Below, piece by piece: positions 1 through 11,751 of a DNA stretch of 64,000 nucleotides (positions are counted from its first letter, which is position 1; every line of letters starts with the position of its first letter). Origin of the DNA: Piromyces finnis (lineage: Eukaryota > Neocallimastigomycota > Neocallimastigomycetes > Neocallimastigales > Neocallimastigaceae). The translations under genes and the position numbers were made by a program. The stretch spans positions 606,001 through 670,000 of the forward strand of contig MCFH01000007.1 of NCBI GenBank assembly GCA_002104945.1. Reading direction: 5' to 3'. The notes under the pieces are model-generated. The model was given only the letters and a program-made list of their open reading frames with translations, made no database searches and was not told where the DNA came from.

Positions 1-2389
1 CAAAAAATATAAATAAAAATAACAAAAAAAGTTATATCAATATATATTAATGAAATATTATTATAATTACAGTTTACTTTATAAAATTGTTGTTTAATAA
101 CTCAATTAATTTATTATTATAATGGAAATAGAAATAAAAGGAAAGAATAAAATAAATAATATTTATGAAAAAACATAAAAAGAATTATTTATTAATAAAT
201 TAAATAAATTGAAAAATAAAACTTTTGATAATGTGTAAAAAAATATTTTTATGATCTTTGATAAAATTTTAATAATTGTATTTACTATTATTTAAATGTC
301 AGACAATTTCTTTTTTATTAATAATTGAAATATAAATATTTAATCTTTTGTAATTTTTATATTTTCAGGGTTATAAACTTAAAATAATTCATTTTTTCAA
401 GAATTTTTTGATGGATCATCCCAATTAAAAAAAACAAATATTTTAAATAATTTATATAATAAATTAATGTATAAAATGTTAAAGCCTTGTTACAATAAAA
501 CAGTAATTGTAATTGTATGCATCATATATTAAATAAAAGAAATATTACTTGAAATTTTATTCAGTTTTTTTTACTTATTTTCTACAACATTATATATTTA
601 ACATTACGTTTTAGTAATAATAGAAAAAAAATATTCAAAAAAACAGTTTATTTAAACAAAATGGTCATTAATTTACATAAAATAAAAATTGAAATAACGA
701 GTAAGAAATTTATAAAATTTTGTATCTAAACTAAAATATATTTTATTAACTTTTTTATTACAATAAAACTAATGCCTAATACAAATACACTAATAAAATA
801 AAAAAAATTAATGTAATAGTAATTTACATATTTAATGAATTTTAAAAGAAAAAAATAATTTTAATCCTTATAATATTTAATTTAATTTATTATTGTAACC
901 CTTGAAAAGTTTTTTTTTTTTTTTTCTTTACAGCATAAAAAATAGTCTAGTCAAGTAAAATACTATATATTATTTCTATCGTTTAAACTAATTAAAAGAT
1001 TAATCCTTTTTTTAAAAAAAAAAAAAAACAAAATATTTAATTAATTTTTTTAATTAACTTTATAGATATATTTATGAAATTTTCATATATTAAAGTTTAT
1101 TTCAAAAAAATAATATTAATTTTTGAATAAGCATCTTCAATACATTATTATGCTATTATGAAATAATAACAATATTATAAATTAATATATTGCATTTTAT
1201 ATTCTACGTAAACTTTATAAAAGTATGTGTAGTTGTAAATTAACATATATTGATAAAAGAAAATATTATATTACATATACAATATAAAATTAGTGTAAAT
1301 TTAAAAAGATAAAAGTATTCTATAGTGACTTCTTTTTATAATAATTAAATGAATTAAAAAATGAAATAAGGACACTAAATTTTAATTTAAACTATAACTT
1401 TTTTAATTTTTTTAAAATATAAATGATAATCATATATTTATTTTTAATTAAATATTACATTTGAAAATATAAGTGAATATGCTAAAAGTTTATATAAAAA
1501 TTAAAATTATAAAAATTAAAATTATAAATTATAATTTAAACATTTTTTTAAATACCAGATTTAATATATCAAACAACTAATATATATTTCATTATTGAAT
1601 AAATAATTAAAAAAAAGGAAGCATTTTAATACTAATAAAAATAAAAATAAATTTAATAGTACAATGAATGCATGGATTTATGAATTGTAGAATTACTATT
1701 AAATAGAATCAGTTAATATAACTATTACTTTTTGAATAGCCATATTTGTATATTTTATTAATTTAACTTTTATATCATTTACTAAAAAAATAAAAACTAT
1801 AATAAAATAAAATAAAACAAAACAAAATGTTAAATTTCATATAGATCAAAAAAAAATTTTTTTTTAATATATAATTTTAATTAAAATATGTATATGAATA
1901 AATTAATAAATTAAATTAACATTTCAACAAAAATATTTTAATACACATAAAACTTATGGGATATTATTACATTATTAACTATATATTTATATTTATTTAT
2001 AATGTAATGTTATATTTCAATTCTTACAATAAGTTGTTTATTCTTTCTTTATACATTAAAAAATGATAATAGAAATAGAAATAAAATAAAATGCATTAAA
2101 CTTTTTTCAGTTGAGAATATTTTATAACATGTGTATTCTATTTTAAAAGAGAAATCATTGATATTATATATTATATATTATTTATATTTTAATTATTACT
2201 TTCATTTTAATATATCTTGCTTAATATTTAAAAATATTAAATAATATTCATTATAAATATATTAAATAAAATACCCTATACAAATTTACTAAACATAATT
2301 TATAAAAACATTTACACATTAACATTACACAAATGTAATAATTCATTTTTTTGAATTTCCTATAAATGTATCCACTTTTATTAAAGTTA

Positions 2390-2606
2390 GTTCTTTTTCA
2401 AAATTTTAAATAAGTTGTATATATATATATTTATTAATAGCTATTTTCTATGCCTATCTTTAAATATGTTAATAATCTACTTATTACAATAATAAAATAT
2501 TATTCTTTTTCAAAATTTTAAATAAGTTGTATATATATATATTTATTAATAGCTATTTTTTATGTCTATGTTAATAATCTATTTATTACAATAATAAAAT
2601 ATTAGA
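2390..2606. repeat. Imperfect tandem duplication, about 110 bp x 2
   Basis: The segment beginning TTCTTTTTCAAAATTTTAAA near 2390 is repeated from about 2504. Both copies contain a (TA)n run, TTTATTAATAGCTATTTT, and end in TTATTACAATAATAAAATATTA. The second copy lacks about 11 bases (CTTTAAATATG) present in the first and has a few substitutions. No coding content. Confidence 0.85.
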
Positions 2607-3489
2607 GTAATATATATTCTATATTCATTATAATTACAATAGTTATAATAATAATAGATATATTAATAGAGTATGATTTATAAAAATATATTTTTATTAA
2701 ATATATATTTAACTTTAAAATAAATACTTTTAAATTTTATTATAGAAACATTTCTATAAAAATTGTATTATAATAATTATAAAAACGTTTTTTTTTAAAA
2801 AATATTGATTTTTACTTTAAATATTTTTGTTTTTAAAATAAAAATTACGATTATTCTTATATATATATAAATAGAATAAAAGTTATAAATAAAGTAAAAG
2901 TATGACAAAAAGTTTTATAAGTTTAAATATTTTAACTAAAAAAATAAATGTTTATTTAAAAAAAAAAAAAGAAACTTATATATTTAATAATATATATTTT
3001 TTTTTTAAAAAATTAAGTAAAAAAATAACAATATTATTTAACATTAAAAAAAAAAATTTCCATATTTATTTTAAACCTTATAGAATATTATCTAAATATA
3101 TATATTTATAATGTAATTTTTCAATTATAATATCATTTAAAAAATCATAACCGTAAATAAAAATAACCAAACTTGAATAACTATATTATTTATTATGTTT
3201 TTCTTTTTTTTTTAAAAGTAGATTCATTAAAAAAAGTTTTATAATTTTTAATACTGTCCATGTATATCTTTTTAATAATAAATTATTTATGGAATTTATA
3301 AAAAGTTATTAATAATTATATATATAAAAATACCAATACTATTATTAGAAAAAATTAACTATTAAAAACAATTTTTTATAAATGTTTTTAAATATATTAT
3401 ATATTATAATTTATCCATAATCAATAAAATTTTAAAATAAAAACATTTTTCATGCTGATTTTTGAAAAACTTTATTATGAATAAATAAC

Positions 3490-3490
<1 letters not shown>

Positions 3491-3535
<45 letters not shown>

Positions 3536-3537
3536 TA
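3491..3537. repeat. (TTA)n microsatellite
   Basis: About 15 uninterrupted TTA/ATT triplets in intergenic DNA. Nothing suggests a function. Confidence 0.9.
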
Positions 3538-5124
3538 TATAATAAACATATTATGTATTGTTTATTGATTAAAAATACTTTCTTTTTTTTTGTTAGTTGA
3601 TTAATTATTAAAAAATAATACACAAAATTAATATATAATAACATTTTGTGAAAAGATTATTATTCAAAGTTTATTTTAAAATCAAAAATAATAATTAATA
3701 CTACTTCTTTTTAATTAAAAGAATAGATAATTAAATATTTTGATTATAATTTTTTATTTAACAATTTTAGATTTTTTTTTTAAAAAAATAAAAAATAAAT
3801 AAATAAATTTTTTTACTATTTATAAATTGTTTATTTTTCTATATATTTTAATATTTTAATTAATCTTAATTATTTTAAAATAATAATAAATAATAATAGT
3901 TAACACTTTTAAAATATTTTATATATATTTATTATTATAATTAAACTTTAAAACTTTCTTTTTTCGAAAAGAGTAAATATCTATTTTTTAATATTTAATA
4001 CCTAATTAATACCTAAAATAAAATTTTTTCATAAAAAAATAAAAAATTATAATTGAAATAAAATTTTTTAAATTAATATATATATAAACTTTTTAAAAAA
4101 CTCCGATTTTTTATATTAATATTCAAAAATCTATAAAATTATATTTAAAACTATTCTTTTTCATTTTTTTTTCTAAAAGAATATTGAAGTATAATTAAGA
4201 AATAATTAAAGTAAGTTCAAATTAAAAATTTATTATTATTAACAAAGAATTGGAATAGAGATTATTTTATATTTAAAAAGTAATTATAAATAATAGTAGT
4301 AAAAATTTTAATAGAAGAGACTAAAATTATTAAAAGAAAAGAGTAAAAAAAAATAATATATATAAATCAGTAAGTCATATTAAAACGGTTCGAATAAAGT
4401 AGTAAAATTAATAATAAAAAAGTTGTTAATTAAATGAAATAAAGGAATTTTAAATGTTATATAAAGAAAATCATACATTAAAAGAAATATTATATATGGA
4501 ACAATAAATAAGAAACAAAAATTATTTTTTCAAAACAAAAAAAAAAAAAATTTATTATAAATATTTATATAATACTTATAAATTTTCTTTTTTTATATAT
4601 ATAATTTCTTAATTTTTTAAATAGGTTAAAATATTATATAATATATTTTTATAATAATTAATTAGAGAAAAAGGAAAAAAAAGGGTTTTTTATTATAAAA
4701 TCTTTTTTTTCTCTTGTATTTTTGTTTTTTTTTTCTTTTTTGATTTTTTTTATCAATATTTATATTGTATTTAATCCTCCCATAAATTAAATAATAAAAA
4801 TGAAATTATCAAGTCGATTTGGGTAATTTTAATAAATATTTTTTATAATAAAATATTTTATAATAATATAAAAAAAAGAATATTATATTAATTATTTATA
4901 TTTATTTCCTTCTTTTTTTATTTATTTTTAAAAAACTAATCTCATATTATAATAAATAACAATCTTAACAACAACAACAAATAAAAAAAAATTAAAATAT
5001 ATAATACTATATATATTTAATGAATAATAATTATTTTACAATAAAATTATTAAAAATAATAATCAAAATAAAAAAATTTTATATTAAAAAAATTTAAAAA
5101 TTATCATCTGTATTATTACAATAA

Positions 5125-7845
5125 AAAAAAAAAAAAAAAAAACGAACAAACAGCATTTTATTAGCCTTAGGAATAGCATCCAAGGTTTCTGCTTTAACTA
5201 CACTTCCATCTTGTAAAAATGTAAAATCAATTTCTGAAGAAAACTGTAATGGTGCATACTGTATATATAATACTGATTTAGAAGCTGCCGAAATTACTCA
5301 ATATGGTGCACCAAGTAAAGCCGATAATGGTATTTACTTAACTCAATATGTTAGCAACGTTGGTTGTAAACCAGTCTTTGGAGATTTCCAAAAAACTCTT
5401 TCTGTAACTTCTGGTAAGGTTCACTTATTCTTCGAAGCCAACAACAACATTCTTACTACCTCTGGTACTGTTGATTCAGCATACGAATGTACTATTTCAT
5501 CCAACCTTGTTGTTGATTGTAAAGATTTCGAAAGTGCTGGTGTAGAACTTAACAAGTACTACATTAATGCTGCTGCTGACGGTTTAACCGCTGCTCTTGG
5601 AAACTACAGTTCTGGTAATGTTTCCCCAATTGATGGTAAGAGTGGTGCTTTCTACCCATCAGGAAAGGAAATTGGTTTAATTAGCTGTGGTGCTGAAAAG
5701 TGTGAAATTTCAAAGACTTCCTTCACTGGTAATGCCTACTATCTTTCTACTTTAGTTGGTTACGTTATTAAGTGTACCAGTACTAATGGTTGTGACAATG
5801 TCCCAGTCACTTCTGAAGCCTACTTCCACAATGCTGCTTACTCTTCTTCCTCCACTAACCAACTTATCTACTGTAATGGATCTCAATGTGAAGGTTTAAC
5901 TACTACTGCCGGTAACTACGTTGATGAAGACACCAAGAAGCTTATTGAATGTGGTAACGGTACCTGTAAGACTAACACTAGTGTTAACAACTTCTACATT
6001 TCTCCAAATCCAAACATTTTAATTGACTGTACCAGTGGTACTTGTGAAAATGTCCAAGCCAAGATCGGTATTTACATTTTAGGTCAAGATGGTGGTCAAT
6101 TCATTAAGTGTGACTCTTCAAGCTGTAACCAACTCTCCGCTTCTGAAGCTGAAAAGATCCCAATTTGTGATGAATCTAGCAAGAAGTGTGCCGTCAGAAG
6201 CAGCAACAGTGGTAACAGTGAAGCTCAAGTTCTTCTTCCAGAAGGTGCTTACTGTAGAAACGAATTAGGTACCATTTTATACTTCGCTACCAACACCATT
6301 GAACTTGATAACTCTATTGTTGTTACTACTTCCTCTAACTGTATCCAAGCTAACTCTGCTTACTTCCAATTCTATTACACTGTTGGTCCAACTATCTACC
6401 ACATTGACGATGGTGAAGTTACTCAAATTACTGCTGCTGGTTACTACTTCATTAACACTAACAGTAACAAGCTTGTCACTGGTACCAAGATTGAAGATTA
6501 CAACAACTCTTACGTTAAGTTATACAAGTGTAACGGTGTTTCTTGTGTTGTTATTCCAAACCCAAGTACCACTACTTACTATGTTGATGTTAACAAGAAG
6601 ATCTTCAAGTACACTGGTAACACCTTCTCCTTTGCCTATGACAAGGATGTTATTTGCCGTTACGCCAACAACAAGTGCAGTCCACAAACTGACTTAAAGA
6701 GTATGGAATTCTGTGTTACTGCTGCTGGTGAATTAGTTATTGCCTCCAACGATATTGAAGCCAAGAAGGAAGGAAACTGTTACAAGGCCTCCTCTATTAG
6801 CAACGAAATCTTCGGTTACTCTTCCAACTTATACAAGTTAAACTTATACGATGCCACTCTTATTGACAACACTGGTTACTTCCTTGTTAGTATGAACACT
6901 AACAGTACTACTGAATTCAAGGAATTCAGCAATAAGAACAGTGACATTGTTCTTTACGGTTGTTCCTTATCTTCCTGCACTGTTAGAACTCCAGAAACCG
7001 GTGTCTACTACTACGACAGCGTTAGCCACTACTTAGTTAAATACGATGCTTCTTCCTCCCAATGGGTCTACCCAACTACTGATGGTTACGCTTTAATTTC
7101 TACTGAACCAGGAGAAAAGTACGTCAGAAAGTTCACTGTTGACTCTACCAACAAGGTTACTATTACTGCTAAGGTTAGTGATGGTTACTACTACACTACC
7201 GACAATGAAATGTACGAATGTCCAAACACTGAAGGTTCTTCCTGTGACTTAATTGATGAATCCATGTACGTTATGACCAACGACAATGAATTATACTACT
7301 GTAATGTTGATGATGATGATCTTTCATCCACCGTTTGTAACAAACAATCTTGTGTTCTTGGTGAATTATACTACATTGGTGGTTACCACTTCAGATGTGT
7401 CACTGGAAACATCTTCAACATTCTTTCCACTAAGTACTGTAACAATGATGAACTAGTCGTTGTTAACTTCCCAACTGCCTTCTCTGAAACTTACCCATCC
7501 AACGTTAAGAACGCTGTTGATGAAATTTCCAAGAACAACAACAACACTGCTACCGTTAAGGCCGGTTCCAACCACCTTACCGTTATTCCAGGTATTTTCA
7601 CTAACTGTACCTACGATAAGGAAGAAAAGATGGCTAGCTTCGATCTTGTTTGTATTGAAAACTACGTCGTTCTCGACAGTGAAAAGGAACCACAAATTTG
7701 TTCTACTTCCAAATTAGGTTTCGTTGGTTGTAACGACGATTCCGAAAACCCAGACAAGTGTAACCCAAGTTCTGCAATGACTATCTTCTTATCTAAGGTA
7801 GCTATTGCTGTTGCTATGGTATTCTTAGGTATCATGTTATATTAA
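5125..7845 (+). CDS. Secreted Cys-rich repeat surface protein, scaffoldin-like, GPI-anchored (start codon not visible)
   Basis: An open frame runs from just after the stop at 5122-5124 to TAA at 7843-7845, about 900 residues. It opens with a signal peptide: Arg-Thr-Asn, then the hydrophobic core ILLALGIASKVSA, then a mature chain starting near LTTLPSCKN. The body repeats a unit of about 30-40 residues, roughly L-I-x-C-x(4-5)-C followed by an aromatic Y-[YV/I] step; CNGSQC, CGNGTC, CTSGTC and CDSSSC are examples. The C-terminus, NPSSAMTIFLSKVAIAVAMV and a few more residues, is a classic GPI-attachment or tail-anchor signal. This architecture resembles the scaffoldins proposed to assemble cellulosomes in anaerobic gut fungi; that family call is inference. 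Codon use is C-enriched (TAC, AAG, ACC, GGT) unlike its surroundings, which suggests high expression. No in-frame ATG exists before 6703, so the true Met is lost in the poly(A) run at about 5123-5142, non-AUG, or on an unseen exon. The function could also be a general wall protein. Confidence 0.6.
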   Translation, partial: KKKKKKRTNSILLALGIASKVSALTTLPSCKNVKSISEENCNGAYCIYNTDLEAAEITQYGAPSKADNGIYLTQYVSNVGCKPVFGDFQKTLSVTSGKVHLFFEANNNILTTSGTVDSAYECTISSNLVVDCKDFESAGVELNKYYINAAADGLTAALGNYSSGNVSPIDGKSGAFYPSGKEIGLISCGAEKCEISKTSFTGNAYYLSTLVGYVIKCTSTNGCDNVPVTSEAYFHNAAYSSSSTNQLIYCNGSQCEGLTTTAGNYVDEDTKKLIECGNGTCKTNTSVNNFYISPNPNILIDCTSGTCENVQAKIGIYILGQDGGQFIKCDSSSCNQLSASEAEKIPICDESSKKCAVRSSNSGNSEAQVLLPEGAYCRNELGTILYFATNTIELDNSIVVTTSSNCIQANSAYFQFYYTVGPTIYHIDDGEVTQITAAGYYFINTNSNKLVTGTKIEDYNNSYVKLYKCNGVSCVVIPNPSTTTYYVDVNKKIFKYTGNTFSFAYDKDVICRYANNKCSPQTDLKSMEFCVTAAGELVIASNDIEAKKEGNCYKASSISNEIFGYSSNLYKLNLYDATLIDNTGYFLVSMNTNSTTEFKEFSNKNSDIVLYGCSLSSCTVRTPETGVYYYDSVSHYLVKYDASSSQWVYPTTDGYALISTEPGEKYVRKFTVDSTNKVTITAKVSDGYYYTTDNEMYECPNTEGSSCDLIDESMYVMTNDNELYYCNVDDDDLSSTVCNKQSCVLGELYYIGGYHFRCVTGNIFNILSTKYCNNDELVVVNFPTAFSETYPSNVKNAVDEISKNNNNTATVKAGSNHLTVIPGIFTNCTYDKEEKMASFDLVCIENYVVLDSEKEPQICSTSKLGFVGCNDDSENPDKCNPSSAMTIFLSKVAIAVAMVFLGIMLY

Positions 7846-8094
7846 ATTTAAAAATTTTATAAAAAATATATATATATCATTTATTTTCACATAAACCTAT
7901 TACAAAATCAAAATGAAAAAAAAATCAAAATGAAAAAAAAAAAAAAAAAATTCAACATTTCTTTTATAATTAAATACACACACAATATACATATACTTCA
8001 AAGAACCTAGAATTAACAACAAAAACAACAAAATTTTCAAATCAAGAAACATTAAAAAAAAAAAGTAAAGAAAAAATATTTCTTTTATCTTTTT

Positions 8095-8127
<33 letters not shown>

Positions 8128-8897
8128 AAAATTCAATTTTAATTATAATTTATTTTTGTTTTATATTATATAAAGTAAATTTTTAAATACTTTATAATTT
8201 ATTCATTTTTTAAGTATTAAAGAAAAGGAAACAATTTTAATTATTTAAGATATGAAAATATTTTTGTAAAAATATCAAAACAACAGAAAAAAGAAAAAAG
8301 ACAAAAAAAAAAAAAAGATAAAATATATAGTTAAGGATTAAAATTTTTTTTAAAAATATATCTTTTAATATTTACAACGTTTAATATTATTGAAAGGAAA
8401 TAAAAAATAACTTGAAGATTTAATATATTCTTTTAAATATTAATGTATATATTAAAAATCATTAATTTCATTATTGTAAGTAAAAAAAAATAGGCAATAT
8501 AAAACAAATTATTTAAAAGAATAATAATTTCTCTTCAAAATAATTTTTTAATTTCCTGAAAATGTTTTATAGAAAAATAAAAAAAGATAATTTAAGAAAA
8601 ATATAAATCCTTAATTAAAATTTTTTTTTTTTTTTAATGTCAGAAATATTTGAAGTATTTTAAATAATTTATTAGTTTCTATTTTCTTTTTACATTTTAT
8701 GTAACTATTTACTTTTTTATTATTAAAAATGTAAATTATTTTAATTATTCGTTTTTATTTACATATTTTAAATTAAATAAATAAAAAAATAAAAAAAATT
8801 TATATATTATATGTGTATGTGTTAAAATAATTATATTCGTCAATTTATAAAAAATTTATGTAATATTCAATTAAAAAATGATTATTTTATTGTGAAT
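7846..8897. other. 3' flank of the surface-protein gene; no gene seen
   Basis: A/T-rich with several poly(A)/poly(T) runs, including a T run of about 28 near 8097-8126. No exon-like sequence on either strand. It ends at the 5'-truncated LINE copy A. Confidence 0.7.
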
Positions 8898-11712
8898 AAC
8901 TAGATGTGTGGCATGATCATTTCGAAAACCTTGCATCAGATCCAAGTGGTGTAAGTCTTGATTTGGAGCATTGGTATGAAGAACCAACGAATAAACGTTT
9001 TTCACTTCCTATGCTTGATGAGTGGGATATCAACCAAGATATTAGTATTGATGAAGTCAAGTCAGCTATCCTCACTACTCCAAATTATAAAGCATCAGGT
9101 CCGGATGGTATTCCAATTGAATTTTACAAAGCATTAGTTCCATCAAGTAATGATTCTAATAATGCTACAGATAATAATTCTTCTGGTAATACTACTTCAG
9201 ATAATGATGCTCATGGTTTAAATTTTATTCTTAAATTATTCAACCGTATTTGGGATGGAGATTTCCCCAACTCATGGAATGAATCCAGTATTGTTTCTAT
9301 TCCTAAGAAGGGAGATTTGACAGATTGTGATAACTATCGAGGTATATCACTTATCAATAATGGTATTAAGTTGATTTCCAAAATTGTCACCACTAGAATC
9401 TCAGAATATGGTTTAAAGAATAATTTCATTAGACCTGAACAATTTGGTTTTCGAAAAAAGGAAGAAAGTATTAGTCTTTTCATTTCAATCCAAGAAATAT
9501 GCCGTAGACGTCAATTAGATAATAAAGAGACATATTTGGCCTTTTTAGATCTCAGGAAAGCATACGATTCAGTCCCAATCGGTAATATTCTCCATAAATT
9601 AGATTGTTTAGGAATCCGAGGTAAGAGTCTACAATTTATCAAAAATTTATATTTAACATCTAAGGCTAATGTCAAATTAGATGGACAATTCTCGAAATCT
9701 TTTGATGTGAAGAAAGGAGTCCGTCAAGGTTGCCCACTTTCGCCTATTCTTTTTAATCTCTTTATTAATGATATATTTAAAGAGTGTGAAGATCTCGGAG
9801 TCAGTTTAGGTGACACTCGATGCTGTGGTGGACTTTTTGCAGATGATATAGTTATTTGTGCTCCAACAAGAGGATGCTTAAAAAAGATGCTTAGAAGAGT
9901 TAATGAATGGGCCTTGTATAATGAAATGGAATTTGGTATCCAGAAATGTTCAACGATGGTGATTCGTCCTGAATCAATAGAAAATCAGAACAAGAGAGAT
10001 CCAACATTTTACTTAGCAGGACAACCCATTCCAACTACTGACTGCTACACTTATCTTGGTGTTCCATTTGATAAGAATCTGTCCCTTAAACCAGTAATTA
10101 AAGCTCTTAATAACAAGGTTTTGAAAGGGCTTTTCTCAGTCAGTAAATTCTTAAGAAATCCTAATATTCCTATTCCTTTCAAAAAACTAGTACTTAACTC
10201 TCAAGTGATTAGCAGAGTTTCATACTTTGCACCATTACTTGGATCCAACAAAGCTAGGTCTAGGATTGCTCAGAAGCATGTTAACAAAGGAATACGATGG
10301 GTTGCCGGAGTTCATAAAGCTGTATCGTTTATATCTTTATACTCTATTTCAAAAGATTTGAATATTCCTCCATTGTCAGCCAAATGTGCGTTAGCTCAGG
10401 TTAGATGTTTTAACAAATGGAAAAACTCAAATTGTATTATCTCACACCTTGTCAATTACATTCCTAAATTTAGAAAATACACGTGGTGCAAATCAAGTAG
10501 GACACTTGATAAAAAACTAAAGAAACATGGAGATGTTAAAGCAGTTAAAAACTTTTATTGGAAAGATCTCAAAGGGAATTCAATCAAAGCGCAATATTAT
10601 GATGATAATAAATTTATTGAAACTAAAGATTTTATTAAATTATGTTATGAATACCCAGAGTTTGCCTATGGCTTCTACTGGCTATTGAAAGCAAGAAGCG
10701 GATACAAGTTGGATGCTAGAGTTGCCAAAGCTGCTAAATTTGTTGATCCAATTTGTCCTAACTACTGTCCATGTTGCAAGTGTGGTGTTCAAAGTATTAA
10801 ACATTGGTTATTAGATTGTCCAACATTTAGAGATATCCGTATTAAACATTATGATTCCATAGTCCAGCTATTAAATTTTTTCAGTCAACGTAATTCCAAT
10901 AGTCCTATCAATAATAATGAAATTGATAATGTCAGTAGAGATAGCAATAACAGTAATAGTAATAGTAACAATAATAATAATAACAATAGTAATAATAACA
11001 ATAGTAGTAATAGTAATAATAGAAATAGTAATAATAACAATAGTAGTAATAGAAATAATAATATTAATAATGATAGCAATAGTGAAGATAATAATTCTAA
11101 TTTAGATAGTAATTTAGTTAATGATAGTAATAGTTCTAATAATCCGGTGAATATTAATGTGTATGATTATTCTAGTGTGTGCAGTAAAATATTTAAATTC
11201 CTTCTTGGGGGAAGAAGTTTTAACAATATTAATTACAATTCAAGGGAATGGAAAGAACTTTGTAAGCGTCAGATTCAATCTGGTACTAATGAAGGAGCAC
11301 CATTCTTGACGGTAACCGCGGAACTTCTAACCAAAATCATGCCTTTTGCTATTGGCCAGCAATGGTCAATGTTCAAAAGGTTTGAAGCAACATCCAAGAG
11401 CGTCAATGCTGAAGAAACAGTAAGACAGGCCAGGAGGGCCAGCGCAACCAATGGAGATCATAATTTTGTCCCATGATAAAATTTTGATCTTTGGCTCGGT
11501 GTCCCATTGGAAGTCAAATACAATTATTATACTTTAGTATGATAGTGGCTTTCTTACTTTAATTAAAATTACTAGAATACATTATACCCAGTTTTTATTC
11601 ATTTGTGTTTATTTAAACATATTTTTTTTATTTTTATTTTTATTTTTAATTTTTTATTACATGTATTATAATTTTAATTAAATTAATAATAAAGTTTAAA
11701 ATATTTGATGCC

Positions 11713-11749
<37 letters not shown>
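8898..11749 (+). mobile_element. LINE copy A, 5'-truncated
   Basis: A non-LTR retrotransposon fragment begins abruptly at AACTAGATGTGTGGCATG, matching the middle of the full-length copy D. It keeps an open frame to the stop at 11474-11476 (ATG at 8906 is fortuitous). The frame covers the end of the linker, the whole reverse transcriptase (FRKKEES, LAFLDLRKAYDSV, GVRQGCPLSPILF, FADDIV, YLGVPFD), a C-terminal zinc-binding cluster (CPNYCPCCKCG...H...C) and an Asn/Ser tract near 10909-11150. A 3' UTR of about 240 bp with AATAAAG precedes a 34-nt poly(A) at 11716-11749. Without its endonuclease it cannot move by itself. The sequence is near-identical to copies B-D, so insertion is recent. Confidence 0.93.

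Positions 11750-11751
<2 letters not shown>

Larger units (their letters stand above)
1..5100. other. Gene-free AT-rich region
   Basis: No coding exon is convincing on either strand. The stretch is A/T homopolymer-rich with stop codons in all frames, and the only open frame (2902-3111) encodes a Lys/Asn/Phe-rich composition typical of random A/T. It contains a roughly 110-bp tandem duplication near 2390-2606 and a TTA microsatellite near 3491-3537, listed separately. A CAA-rich run near 4968-4980 could be the 5' leader of the downstream surface-protein gene. Confidence 0.7.

Noticed and set aside
2902-3111. 69-codon open frame in the left A/T desert
   Set aside because: Composition is only Lys/Asn/Ile/Phe/Leu/Tyr-type codons expected from random A/T, with no motif and no codon bias like the real genes.
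3480-3540. CRISPR-like or regulatory array
   Set aside because: It is a simple TTA microsatellite in a eukaryotic A/T desert; no spacer-repeat structure exists anywhere in the window.
4384-4396. tRNA B-box-like GGTTCGAATA
   Set aside because: No cloverleaf can be drawn around it on either strand.
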